Of a stretch of DNA of 64,000 nt, positions 14,001 to 24,222 are shown one piece after another (the first letter of the stretch is position 1; each line of letters starts with the position of its first letter). Source of the DNA: Lamellibrachia satsuma (Eukaryota; Annelida; Polychaeta; Sabellida; Siboglinidae); NCBI GenBank assembly GCA_033239005.1, contig BSQZ01000001.1, positions 11,380,000 to 11,443,999 on the forward strand, written 5' to 3'. The notes beneath the pieces are model-generated. The model made no database searches. It saw nothing but the letters and a program-made list of their open reading frames with translations, and was not told where the DNA came from. The position numbers were made by a program, and so were the translations under genes.

Positions 14001-15835
14001 ACGCGTGTGCTGCTTTTCCCCGGGCAACTGAGGCAGATTTTGAAAATTATGGGTGCTTGTAGTTTTTAAGCTGTAGTTTCAAAAGTATTGATATCTTATA
14101 ATTGCAAGTTATGTTTATTTTGAAGCAAATTGAATTATCTATGCAATGGTGTAACTGTGGTGTATATAAGCCTGTTATATGTTGTCATTCTGAGGTGTGG
14201 AACTTCGGAAATAATTTTTTAAAACAAATATTGAGTGAAGTTTGACATGATAGTCACATTTTATTACAATAACATCACCAACTGCTGGCTCCACACAAGG
14301 AAATGTTCTTCCTATGCATGATACTGCACAAAGAATCCAATTTTGCACACATGCACATTGCATGTCAGACATCCAAAGCATGTCTCAATTGCACGTCCAG
14401 ATGGCCGTTTCACTCCGTTTTTGCGACACAACTGATAAGCTCATTTTTTATGACAATGAGTTGTTGGAGTTCTCATCAGGGATGTCATCACTACTATTAC
14501 TTGCCACCTGAAACAAACAAACAGCTACAGTAATGAAAACAGAATAAGAATAAAATTTTGTATGCATTTGTCACATGTCATATCAATTACAACAATGTAA
14601 AATTATCATTTTTACAAGCAGCCAATAATTACAAGACTTTTTTAAATTGACTAATATCTGAAATATAGATAAATATAATTAATTACAAAGACCACTGACA
14701 CCGTCATTATAATAAAATTGTCAACAATGTCCAAAGGCAAAGCAACAACACCACCCATCCAGGCACCGCCCATCCAGATTCCAGGGGCCGGGCTTGACTG
14801 TTTACATGCTCGTCGGGCCAGATTTTTCTGTTTTATTTACTCATTTGCTTTATAATTCATTATATAACAACATGCACAACTAACAATGTAATCTAAGCCG
14901 AGTAAATGGCACAAAACACACAATGTCAGCGTTGAAACAGTCGACAAGTTGAATAAAACAGTGACCAGGCTACTCTTGGACGAAGAAAACCAACCGACGC
15001 CATCTTCAATTTATCGCTCACTCAGTCAAAGATCGAGCCACATATAAATCTTACCTCCACATCCATCTCAGAAGCACTTTCTTCCGAAGATTCATCTCTA
15101 AAATCGCGCAAACTTCATCTGCAATGAACGTATCTGTTCTACGAGAAACGGCCATTTTTAAAGCCCACCAGTGCTCGACTTAAAATGCGATTATCTTCGA
15201 AACTTTCAATACGACCATATGTTAATTTTACCCACAATTCATAGCTAAGATATGTAGAATTCCGCTAGTTTTAGTTTCATATCAATCCACCCGATGACGC
15301 CACCTCCACAGCCTTTTTCCCCAGCGGACGCTTTCGGGCGCCGTGGGGAAAACAAGGTCGGACGCTTTCGGACGCGTGGGGTCTAATGGGTTAAGATGTA
15401 CAGCCGACTCTAATGTGGCAGAATTTGAGACAATGCAAGTTATGTGTTTCTCTGCCTCTAAATTGTGTGTTACATGTTGTAGGTGGGCAACTACATAGGC
15501 CAGGGCTGTAACATCGTCTTGTGCATGAAGAATCTGGATGATGGCGTCAAAGTAGAAAATGAACTGGTACAACCCGTTGGCTTTTATACTTATGCCAGAT
15601 TGCATTTTAACAAAGTTATACACTAAAACGCTGTGATGTTATAACAGTCACACAAATGTGTGTATATGTGTTTACGTGAATCTATTCATGCTGTTTATTC
15701 AAGTAGAGCATTACAGAAAGTGGCTACTTTAAAACTGTTTATCACATTTTGGTGTCTAAGAAGTGTTGACCTTAAATTATACTTTCTCCTATCTGACATT
15801 TTCTCAATATTCCAATCACTGTGTATAGCACATGT

Positions 15836-15910
<75 letters not shown>

Positions 15911-16426
15911 GAGATTATTATTTCCCTGTCAGTTTAATTTCATGGAAATCACCATCAAGAACTATAATGCTTACTTTAAAAAGAAGGATAATTGGTCAAT
16001 AATATATCAAAACACTGCTCAGAAAGTCCCAGTATAATAATGATGGCATCACTTTCCATCTTCCTCGCCACCAGGGGCTTCTGACTACATCAGATTTCTG
16101 ACTGGTGAGGATGTCCTCATTTATTTAATTTTGGTTCAGTCAAACAATTTAACAACTAATTTAATATATCGTCTGATTATATCGTTAAAACTAAATAACA
16201 AAATTGCACAATAAAAATGATTCTGAGTCGGCCAAACACTGCCTAAATATTTAGATGCTGATCGAGATGTGTTTTTGTGTTTCAGTTGACTCCGACGGCT
16301 GTCAAGGACTACAACCGCGCACGTACATACCTCGCTGATCTAGCCAACCGAGACGGAGTTCCCGTCTTCGACAACATTCACGAAGCTGTTGTCTGCGCAG
16401 TACAAAAGCTCAAGGAAGCGTTTTGA
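3790..16426 (+). CDS. Tandem nucleoside 2-deoxyribosyltransferase-like protein with central EF-hand
   Basis: Fourteen coding exons join without frame breaks to 454 residues: 3790-3889, 6526-6617, 6953-7006, 8112-8190, 8386-8464, 9224-9344, 10342-10424, 11089-11152, 11598-11723, 11969-12029, 12309-12444, 12984-13128, 15483-15566, 16286-16426. Introns are GT-AG; the exon 6 donor (GTGGCG) is weak. Domain 1 (about residues 33-175) opens with [13 protein letters not shown] and holds [18 protein letters not shown]. Domain 2 (about 310-454) repeats this as [13 protein letters not shown] and [11 protein letters not shown]. Both match the Nuc_deoxyri_tr2 family pattern; Glu103 and Glu380 are the likely catalytic glutamates by analogy with nucleoside deoxyribosyltransferases. 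Between them an EF-hand loop, residues 213-224 ([12 protein letters not shown]), has acidic positions 1 and 12 and Gly6, suggesting calcium binding. No signal peptide is visible. An in-frame start at 3601 is possible but gives a low-complexity leader. The substrate is not established; hydrolysis or transfer on a nucleoside-like molecule is inferred. Confidence 0.88.
3890..6525 (+). other. Intron 1 of the deoxyribosyltransferase-like gene
   Basis: AT-rich intron with no gene recognised. It contains a TG-rich stretch at about 4785-4840, three tandem copies of a short motif around GGACTGATCCTATCTC at 4853-4908, and a duplicated 21-bp motif (ATACATGTAAATGGGTCTTT) at about 5811-5852. Confidence 0.7.
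6862..6905. repeat. TG/GCGT microsatellite
   Basis: A run of GTGTGCATGCGTGCGTGCG-type repeats lies in intron 2, just upstream of exon 3 of the deoxyribosyltransferase-like gene. Confidence 0.85.
7287..7800. repeat. Minisatellite, 53-bp unit
   Basis: About nine and a half copies of a 53-bp unit containing GGTACCCATGGGGCAGGAAA and GACTGACTGGGGGTCTTGA. Copies are more than 95 percent alike, so the array is young. It sits in intron 3 of the deoxyribosyltransferase-like gene. Frames open through it on the minus strand only because the unit lacks stops. Confidence 0.97.
7811..8042. repeat. (TA)n microsatellite pair
   Basis: Two long (TA)n tracts, about 7811-7876 and 7950-8016, grade into TATG/TGTG and flank a duplicated segment containing ATGTCACATCATTTAGATTC. 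Both lie in intron 3, just upstream of exon 4. Confidence 0.95.
8590..9222. repeat. Minisatellite, about 29-bp TG-rich unit
   Basis: Roughly twenty imperfect copies of a unit with the core ATCATGTGTGTGCTGGTACT, with a higher-order unit of about 60 bp. The array abuts the exon 6 acceptor at 9223, so its last repeat supplies the acceptor region of the deoxyribosyltransferase-like gene. Confidence 0.95.
9553..10113. repeat. Minisatellite, 28-bp unit
   Basis: Twenty near-identical copies of a 28-bp unit (GAGCTATCTAGTTATACAAA then GGAGTAAT). Variation is nearly limited to T/C at one position and A/G at another, which alternate along the array. It lies in intron 6 of the deoxyribosyltransferase-like gene. 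Confidence 0.97.
10470..10675. repeat. Three-copy 69-bp tandem repeat
   Basis: Three copies of a 69-bp unit that begins CCGGGTAACTTACCTTTTC and continues with TATATTATATTATTCACTC. It lies in intron 7 and starts about 50 bp after the exon 7 donor. Each unit contains a GGTAAC donor-like motif. Confidence 0.93.
11345..11482. repeat. Degenerate tandem repeat, about 33-bp unit
   Basis: Five imperfect copies of a motif containing GGGGTGATCTCTGAACAATTA in intron 8 of the deoxyribosyltransferase-like gene. Confidence 0.8.
13185..13345. mobile_element. Inverted-repeat element fragment
   Basis: Arms GAACTGAATTCTGGGACAAC at about 13198 and GTTGTCCCAGAATTCAGTTC near 13308 are exact reverse complements, with weaker pairing extending inward (CTGCTCGCC against GGCGAGTAG). 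The loop is about 90 bp. The right arm continues into CTGATGAAGACTACCGAACG, a motif style often seen at ends of animal retroelements. The family is not identified. It lies in intron 12. Confidence 0.6.
13976..15390 (-). mobile_element. Internally deleted piggyBac-like transposon
   Basis: The element is bounded by TTAA on both sides (13972-13975 and 15391-15394) and by inverted ends CCCATTAGACCCC and GGGGTCTAATGGG. Coding remnants are on the minus strand. Near 15153-15057 there is a start-like exon with [14 protein letters not shown] followed by acidic/serine-rich codons in a shifted frame and a GTAAG donor. Near 14437-14312 there is a cysteine-rich C-terminus ([17 protein letters not shown], then CNVHVC, ending FFVQYH) that fits the zinc-binding tail of piggyBac transposases. 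The DDD catalytic core is missing, so the copy cannot act on its own. It is inserted in intron 12 of the deoxyribosyltransferase-like gene. Confidence 0.85.
15839..15908. repeat. (TA)n microsatellite
   Basis: About 34 uninterrupted TA dinucleotides in intron 13 of the deoxyribosyltransferase-like gene. Confidence 0.97.
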
Positions 16427-16609
16427 TACCATCGCACCTGGTGCTGCTTAGCAAAGAATGGTGCAGAACTGTTTTGAGTACAACAATGTTGAAATGTGCA
16501 ATTCCATATGTTTTGTTGTTGCAGTGTAATCAGGTAAAAAAGTGATGATTATCAGGAAAATATGTTTTCTCCTCATTTTTAGAACACTGCAAGGTTGTCC
16601 GTTTTCGAT

Positions 16610-16796
16610 CAGGGGCTAGTTTCACGAAGCATTCATGCCATACTGAGTTCGTCGAAGATTACATAACTCGGAACAATCATAGAAAACATAAAGAGCATTA
16701 CAAACAGTTGTAACTACAAACTATGAAGATTTCATGAACTGAGAACCTTCGTATGAAGGTTTGTATGGTACGAACACTTCGTGAAAGCGGCCCCAG
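16610..16796. mobile_element. MITE-like foldback element
   Basis: The left end GGGGCTAGTTTCACGAAGCA and the right end, read in reverse complement as GGGGCCGCTTTCACGAAGTG, form imperfect inverted termini of about 33 bp, both leading into a CCATAC motif. The interior is AT-rich and non-coding. No clear target duplication was found. It lies about 190 bp past the stop of the deoxyribosyltransferase-like gene, probably in its 3' UTR or flank. Confidence 0.7.
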
Positions 16797-16799
16797 GCC

Positions 16800-19700
16800 C
16801 GGTCTTGGAATATGTGAATCATAGGCACGGGCGAGGTCGTCAACTAACTTATACGAAGTTTTTGTTATTATTTTTTGAGGATGTTTATACTAAAATTACA
16901 TTATATGAAGAGTTTACTGAAATTCTACAGCTACAAGTGTTTTGGCTACGCACAAAGCAATGTGCTGGATGTCCTGTGCTGATCTTTCCTCTGTATATGT
17001 GGGTGTAGTGCTGTTGCGTGCGTGGCTGATCTGTAGATTAGTTGCTTGGTTACGCGTCTAGAACAATGGATAAAATGCCAGTATTGGGCAAAAACAGCTA
17101 TTTGATTTATGTATAAAATTTATGTTTTCAAACAACAAAATTAGCATCGCTACAAGGCGTAACTTTCTGGCAGATTTGTAGATAAGCAGCACACATTTTG
17201 CTAAAAACATTCAGGAAGCTGAAAACATAACTTCAGCTTCCTGTTTTCAGTAATTTAGACTAGAAAATGTTAACAGTGTATTTGGGGTCTGTGATGTAGA
17301 TCTTTTTCAAAAAACTTTCAGTAAGCTTCTCGACACAAATTGGCTTACGTTCAGAAGAAGTATTTTGTTTGTATGTGAATTTTGCATTATACTTGAGAGT
17401 TTCACGAATTGTGTTGGTTGGGCTGTGACCAATATAGCGTGGTGTGAAAGGTTGTTATTGTACATAGCGTGTGCCACAGACGGGCATTTTAATGCCATGT
17501 ACATAGGTGTAAAAAGGAACATTTGTAGTTGGTAGATCTGAATGATTTTGTCTGTGTAGCCGTTGTATTATTTCATGTTAACAGGCAGGGGGCATAGGCA
17601 GGCAGTGTGTATGTTACTTCTAGTAAATAATTCCTTATTAAAATCCTCTGAGACTATAGCTACCTTCTGCAAAAAACCCAAGCCACATTTTTTTGGAAAC
17701 TGCAATTCCACCTTAAATCCTTGGTGGTCACTCGCTCTAATGATCACCTTTGTGCGTCCCTGTTCATGATGTCATGTTTAACGATTCTGATTTGTTGTGC
17801 CTCTGAGCTCCGGTTCCTGAGGATGTAGGAGTGATAGAAGTTTCGTTAATATTATTTTGGCAACTGAATATTTCACTCGTCCATTATTTCTTTGAGAAAC
17901 TCATTAAATTACTTCAGATTACGCATGCATTATCATTGTATGCAGTGCACAAATACTGGTCTAGCAACCTATTAATAATATTTCTAACAATCATCTTCAT
18001 CTTTTGTGTAAAATAGATCATATTCTGTGAAATACTGCCTGAACTCTGGGAAAATAATAAACAGCAGGGAAGAATCTCTTGTATTTGCACAGTGTCGACT
18101 CAAGGAATAACTTAAGCAAGTGTTTTGGTGGTTGTGAATTTATAAAGTCTGGTTTGCATGAGCAGTTTGTGCTCTAATTGGTCGGACGTCGCAGCTGAAT
18201 TATGTGCGCCGAAACAAGTGATGTGATCTAGATCTTCACTCACATCACTTCCGATTTGAGGTTTGACGAAACAGTCGCTGACTGGCTAGTGCTTCAAAAC
18301 TGTAGGTCAGACAAATTGGGACCAGCTCCAATTCCTCCGACACAATCGTAGGCTCGCGAAGGTAGCCTCACAAAGGTGTTACACGATGAACTCATGCGCT
18401 GTAACACTGCGTGACACCATGTCAACCGACCAATCAAGCACTTAATCACTTGTGTCAACTAGCCTTTACTCAACTGACTGCTTATCGTTGTCGATGCTAT
18501 AATGTCAGCGACACTCCCACAGCATTTAGGGATTACAGGGTATGAGACATGTGAATGAGAAATGCAAGGAGCTGTTTCCCTTGGGGAAAAGGGGAAGAAT
18601 GACGGAAATGGGGAAGGAGCCATCGTTGAGTGTTCCGTTGGTTCGATGTATTGTTATCATTTAAATATACCAGTGGAATACATGACTGTCGCGGTGAATT
18701 GTCAGATTTATGCCAGTTAAACACTTGAATTTACCTCATTAATTTGTAGGACCAATGAACAGAAGTACGATAATTGCTGTAATCCTCTGTGAAATATGTT
18801 ATCGAGATGAATTTTAAAATACTGCGTTACGTGTATTGATTCAGACCTTTGTAGTAGGACCAAACTATGAAACTGTTGGAGGTTGTTCAAAATAGAAATA
18901 AAAAAATTTATTCACATTTTTAATTGTGTACAAATATAATTATGAGAAAAAGTACCATGACAGTGAGGGAAAATTTTATATGTTGGGAAATGTAACGTTT
19001 TATCGTGACAGCTACAAATCAGCTACAAATTATATGCTTGTTTTGAACGGTCTCCATAACAGTAAAATGTTATAATTTATTTATGAAACAACAATACCTC
19101 AACTAGAGTGGACTGGAGCCTTTGTTTGTTACAATGTTATGTAACATTGTTATGTAATAATGTTATGTAACAATGTTATGTAATAATGTTACGTAACAAG
19201 AAAAGTAAACCTGCTACACAATAGACAGCGTTGTCTTTGTTTCGTTTTACTCCCTCACTTGTTGACCCGAGATGTAAGGGTTAACTCGAGTCGCTCACTT
19301 TAATGACTTGTGACTTGACTTTTTGACTAGGTAAGCCATAACTTGGACTTTACTCGAGCCAGTGACTTGTGACACGACATAGTTATGTTAAGCGTGTTTT
19401 GCGCCTACCAGCCATACAGTGGCCTCAGCTTAACAGAATTGCTGATAACAGAATCACCCGTTTAGTAGAATCAAATATATTGGCTAGGACCAAATCACTC
19501 CTTATATTCTTGCTGAATTTAAAATGCGCCACTTATGTGAATCAGCCGACGCAAATTCCTCTCACCCAAAGTGATTATATTGAGCAGGGAGTACTGTATA
19601 ACAATCCGACAATTTGTTTATCTGTGCGGACACCAGTTGACTGCACTATACTGTGCCATAGCTCAAAAAGTCTGCAGAAAATTAGCCTGTTGTGACAACC

Positions 19701-21170
19701 CACATTGGTTAACAAATTTTAATGTTAATTAATTGACTGTTTTATCATGCTGGTCACTAGGGTGGGATGAATGCAGCAATGGAGGAGTATGCAGGAATGA
19801 ACTGGGATGATGCTATACCACAAATTTGGGATTTTTGGCAGCAAATTTTTTTTTGCATATCTGTAAAAACAACAAAATTAAGAACTTTAAATGCTCCTAA
19901 ACATTTCCAGGTATTCACTAGATACTTCACTGGAATGAAAACACAAGCGCCACGTGTTTGAGTGCGACTTAACTGGTGACTTGAATCGTAGTGACTTGGG
20001 ACTTGAAATTCAAAGAGAATCAGAATCGGAAGTGTATATTTGACCCACAGATTAAACAGTACAGTTGTCAATACAGTGAAAATCTACAGCTCAAATAACG
20101 TGTTAATAAATAACAAGTAATATATGTATTGTAAACTAGAATGTGAAAATCTACAGCTCAAGTACCGTGTTAATAAATATCAAGTAATATATGTATTGTA
20201 AACTTAAATATACAACATAAATATAATATAACTGAAGTATGGACTATCAGATTGCTGTAGATAAACTTAAAAGGGGTCAGGGAAACTGCCTAAGACCATT
20301 GTTGATCGCTCTCGTGGCAGCCACCCCAGTATTATAACTTTCAACAAAGTTCATTTAGCTTAATAAAGCACTTTCTCAAAAAATAACGATAACAAGTGCA
20401 TAACTTCCAAAATCGGCTTGACAAATAATTAATTATTCCATCATTAAATGATGAAAAGATCTCAAATGGTAAATAAATTGACTTAATTTTTAATCTGGCA
20501 AATATATACATTTACATCCGTATTGGTTATCATTGAAAAGTGAATGTTCTGTAAAAAATTAGATGACTTCAGACTTGATGTGCAGTTGCTTACTTCATCG
20601 ACTTAAGACCTGACTTGCAAATTTGTGGCCCACCAACAAGTCTGCTAATGTTCTAGGACAAAAACATAAAACAAATTCCTATTATCAATATAGTTAAAAC
20701 TGATTTTGTGCGCCCATAGCTTTTGCGTTTAACTCTTAAATTTTTTATTTCATCTGAACCAGTCAGTACTGATCCTAAATTTTCACTTGAAATTGTGTAT
20801 AAATCCATATAATTGTTTTCATTTGTTAACTGGCTTATAGCAGTCCGATTCCAAACGAATTTCACCATCGATCTGGATAAAAATGTTCCCACGTTGCACA
20901 GAATCCACTAGGTTTGTCGGAAATCTGCCTAGGATCAAAAATAGTTGTGCTTCGACCACAATAAATTTGTCATTTGATTTTACATTGTTGTGATAATTAT
21001 CACGATTTTTTCATTTGAAACAAATCTGCATAAAAATGTGATACGGCTGTACACCTCCCAAAAATCTGTATTGGATATGGGAAATCTGCAATCAACAGGA
21101 TATGAAACAAGACCAATATAAATATGTTGTTACTGCACCCACAAATAAAGAAAGCAACTGTAAATGCAAA
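16800..21170. other. Intergenic region between convergent genes
   Basis: This is the gap between the 3' ends of the deoxyribosyltransferase-like gene (+) and MED22 (-). No coding gene is supported. It holds a small tandem array of the palindromic ATGTTATGTAACAATGTTA type at about 19134-19200 and a two-copy 61-bp repeat (core GAAAATCTACAGCTCAA) at about 20079-20205. AATAAA hexamers occur, for example near 18056 and 18898, but none can be assigned. Confidence 0.6.
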
Positions 21171-21173
21171 CAT

Positions 21174-21179
21174 TTTATT
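21174..21179 (-). promoter_or_regulatory. AATAAA poly(A) hexamer overlapping the MED22 stop
   Basis: On the minus strand the last codons read TAC AAA TAA followed by AATG, so AATAAA spans the end of the last sense codon, the TAA stop and one base beyond. If used, the 3' UTR would be only a few tens of bases. Confidence 0.5.
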
Positions 21180-21410
21180 TGTAGACAGAAGAATAATACT
21201 CCTCCTCTAGTTCAAACAAATGGGCTGACATTTCGTCTCGGAGCACCATCAGTTTTGTGTCGCAGTCCTTCTGGATGTTGTTCAGTCGATGAACCGTTTG
21301 CGCGATTGAGTCGTTGACAGATGGGAAGTCATTGAGGATGAGGAACTGTTTAATGTGTGAGACGAGCTTCATCAGGGACTCGCCCGCTCTCACCTACAAG
21401 ACATGGCCGA

Positions 21411-21455
<45 letters not shown>

Positions 21456-21508
21456 CAGTTATATATATGCATATATAATATAATATAATATATGCATATG
21501 CATATATA

Positions 21509-21543
<35 letters not shown>

Positions 21544-23560
21544 TATAATATATATAATAACAAAGAGAGCGGATAGTTATCAATAGTTAGGCTTCATCTA
21601 GAATACTGTATACAAACTTGGAGAGTGGGGAGGGGTATGTGGAGGGGGGTGAGTTGGGAGGGGTGAGTAGGGAGGGTTGAGTGGGGAGGGGTGAGTGGGG
21701 AGGGGTGAGTGGAGAGGGGTGAGTGGGGATGGATGAGTGGGGAGGGGTGAGTGGGGACGGGTGAGTGGAGAAGGGTGAATGGGGAGGGGTGAGTGGGGAG
21801 GGGTGAGTAGACGGGGGAGGGGTGAGTAGGGATGGTTGAGTGGGGAGGGGTGAGTGGAGAGGGTTGAATGGGGAGGGGAGAATGGAGGGGTGAGTGGGGA
21901 GGGGTGAGTGGAGAAGGGTGAGTGGAGAAGGGTGAATGGGGAGGGGTCAGTGGGGAGGGGTGAGTAGACGGGGGTCAGTGGGGAGGGGTCAGTGGAGAGT
22001 GGAGAAGGGTGAGTGGGGAGGGGTCAGTGGAAACAGCAGTGAAATGTGATGGAAACCATTTTGGAAGGAGAATAGGTGAGCAGCAATTCCGTCAGTGTTT
22101 AAACACACCCACGTCATACCATTTAAAAGCTTAGTCTCCCTGGACACTAACGAGGCATGATGTGGAATTGTTAAAGGCCATATCCTGGGATAAAATGTGC
22201 AATGTTCCTTAAAGACAAAAGTGCAGTGAGTGTGGAGTGAAGTTCAAACATGGCACTGTCAAATGATGAATACCTGAAATTGTGCAATCCTGCAAATGTT
22301 ATAAAATTATAATCAGTGTATATTTATTGTAATTTTTACATGCATAAATAAATAATTGGAAAGCTTAATGTCTCACCATGAGATTGAGGTAAGAGGCGGG
22401 GAAGTGTTGCAGTAAATGTCTCACCATGAGATTGAGGTAAGAGGCGGGGAAGTGTTGCAGTAAACGTCTCGCCATGAGATTGAGGTAAGAGGCGGGGAAG
22501 TGTTGCAGTAAACGTCTCACCATGAGATTGAGGTAAGAGGCGGGGAAGTGTTGCAGTAAACGTCTCACCATGAGATTGAGGTAAGAGGCGGGGAAGTGTT
22601 GCAGTAAATGTCTCGCCATGAGATTGAGGTAAGAGGCGGGGAAGTGTTGCAGTAAATGTCTCGCCGTGAGATTGAGGTAAGAGGCGGGGAAGTGTTGCAG
22701 TAAACGTCTCGCCGTGAGATTGAGGTAAGAGGCGGGGAAGTGTTGCAGTAAATGTCTCACCATGAGATTGAGGTAAGAGGTGGGGAAGTGTTGCAGTAAG
22801 TGTCTCGCCATGAGATTGAGGTAAGAGGCGGGGAAGTGTTGCAGTAAACGTCTCGCCGTGAGATTGAGGTAAGAGGCGGGAAGTGTTGCAGTAAACGTCT
22901 CGCCGTGAGATTGAGGTAAGAGGCGGGAAGTGTTGCAGTAAACGTCTCGCCGTGAGATTGAGGTAAGAGGCGGGAAGTGTTGCAGTAACGTCTCGCCATG
23001 AGATTGAGGTAAGAGGCGGGGAAGTGTTGCAGTAAACGTCTCGCCGTGAGATTGAGGTAAGAGGCGGGGAAGTGTTGCAGTAAACGTCTCGCCGTGAGAT
23101 TGAGGTAAGAGGCGGGGAAGTGTTGCAGTAAACGTCTCGCCGTGAGATTGAGGTAAGAGGCGGGGAAGTGTTGCAGTAAACGTCTCGCCGTGAGATTGAG
23201 GTAAGAGGCGGGGAAGTGTTGCAGTAAATGTCTCACCATGAGATTGAGGTAAGAGGCGGGGAAGTGTTGCAGTAAACGTCTCGCCATGAGATTGAGGTAA
23301 GAGGCGGGGAAGTGTTGCAGTAAATGTAGAGTGAAAGTCTAACAAGGTCACTATCAATTGTTGAATTTTTTAAACATAATATACAGTGCATCATATTTTA
23401 GGTGAGCAATTTATCATTCTCCAATATTACTTTATCAAAATGTGAAGTACTTACGTACACATATGTTATATGCAGCACTAGAATATTTAACAATTGATGG
23501 TGACCTTGTTAGACTTTCACTCTACATTTACTGCACAATTTCAGGTATTTTTCATTTGTG

Positions 23561-23655
<95 letters not shown>

Positions 23656-24125
23656 TCAAAAAAGTTTGCCTGGCCAATTGACACTCACAATGTTGGCAGA
23701 ACGAACTTCCATTTCGTACTGGTCTTGTTCGGCCTGCATCGGACGAGACATCTGAGCCGTGAGATTGAGGTAAGAGGCGGGAAGTGTTGCAGTAAATGTC
23801 TCACCATGAGATTGAGGTAAGAGGCGGGAAGTGTTGCAGTAAACGTCTCGCCATGAGATTGAGGTAAGAGGCGGGAAGTGTTGCAGTAAATGTAGAGTGA
23901 AAGTCTAACAAGGTCACTATCAATTGTTGAATTTTTTAAACATAATATACAGTGCATCATATTTTAGGTGAGCAATTTATCATTCTCCAATATTACTTTA
24001 TCAAAATGTGAAGTACTTACGTACACATATGTTATATGCAGCACTAGAATATTTAACAATTGATGGTGACCTTGTTAGACTTTCACTCTACATTTACTGC
24101 ACAATTTCAGGTATTTTCATTTGTG

Positions 24126-24222
<97 letters not shown>

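Noticed and set aside
22365..23357. 330-codon minus-strand repeat protein
   Set aside because: It is the 48-bp minisatellite read through in an intron. The frame shifts with one-base deletions in the array and has no domain.
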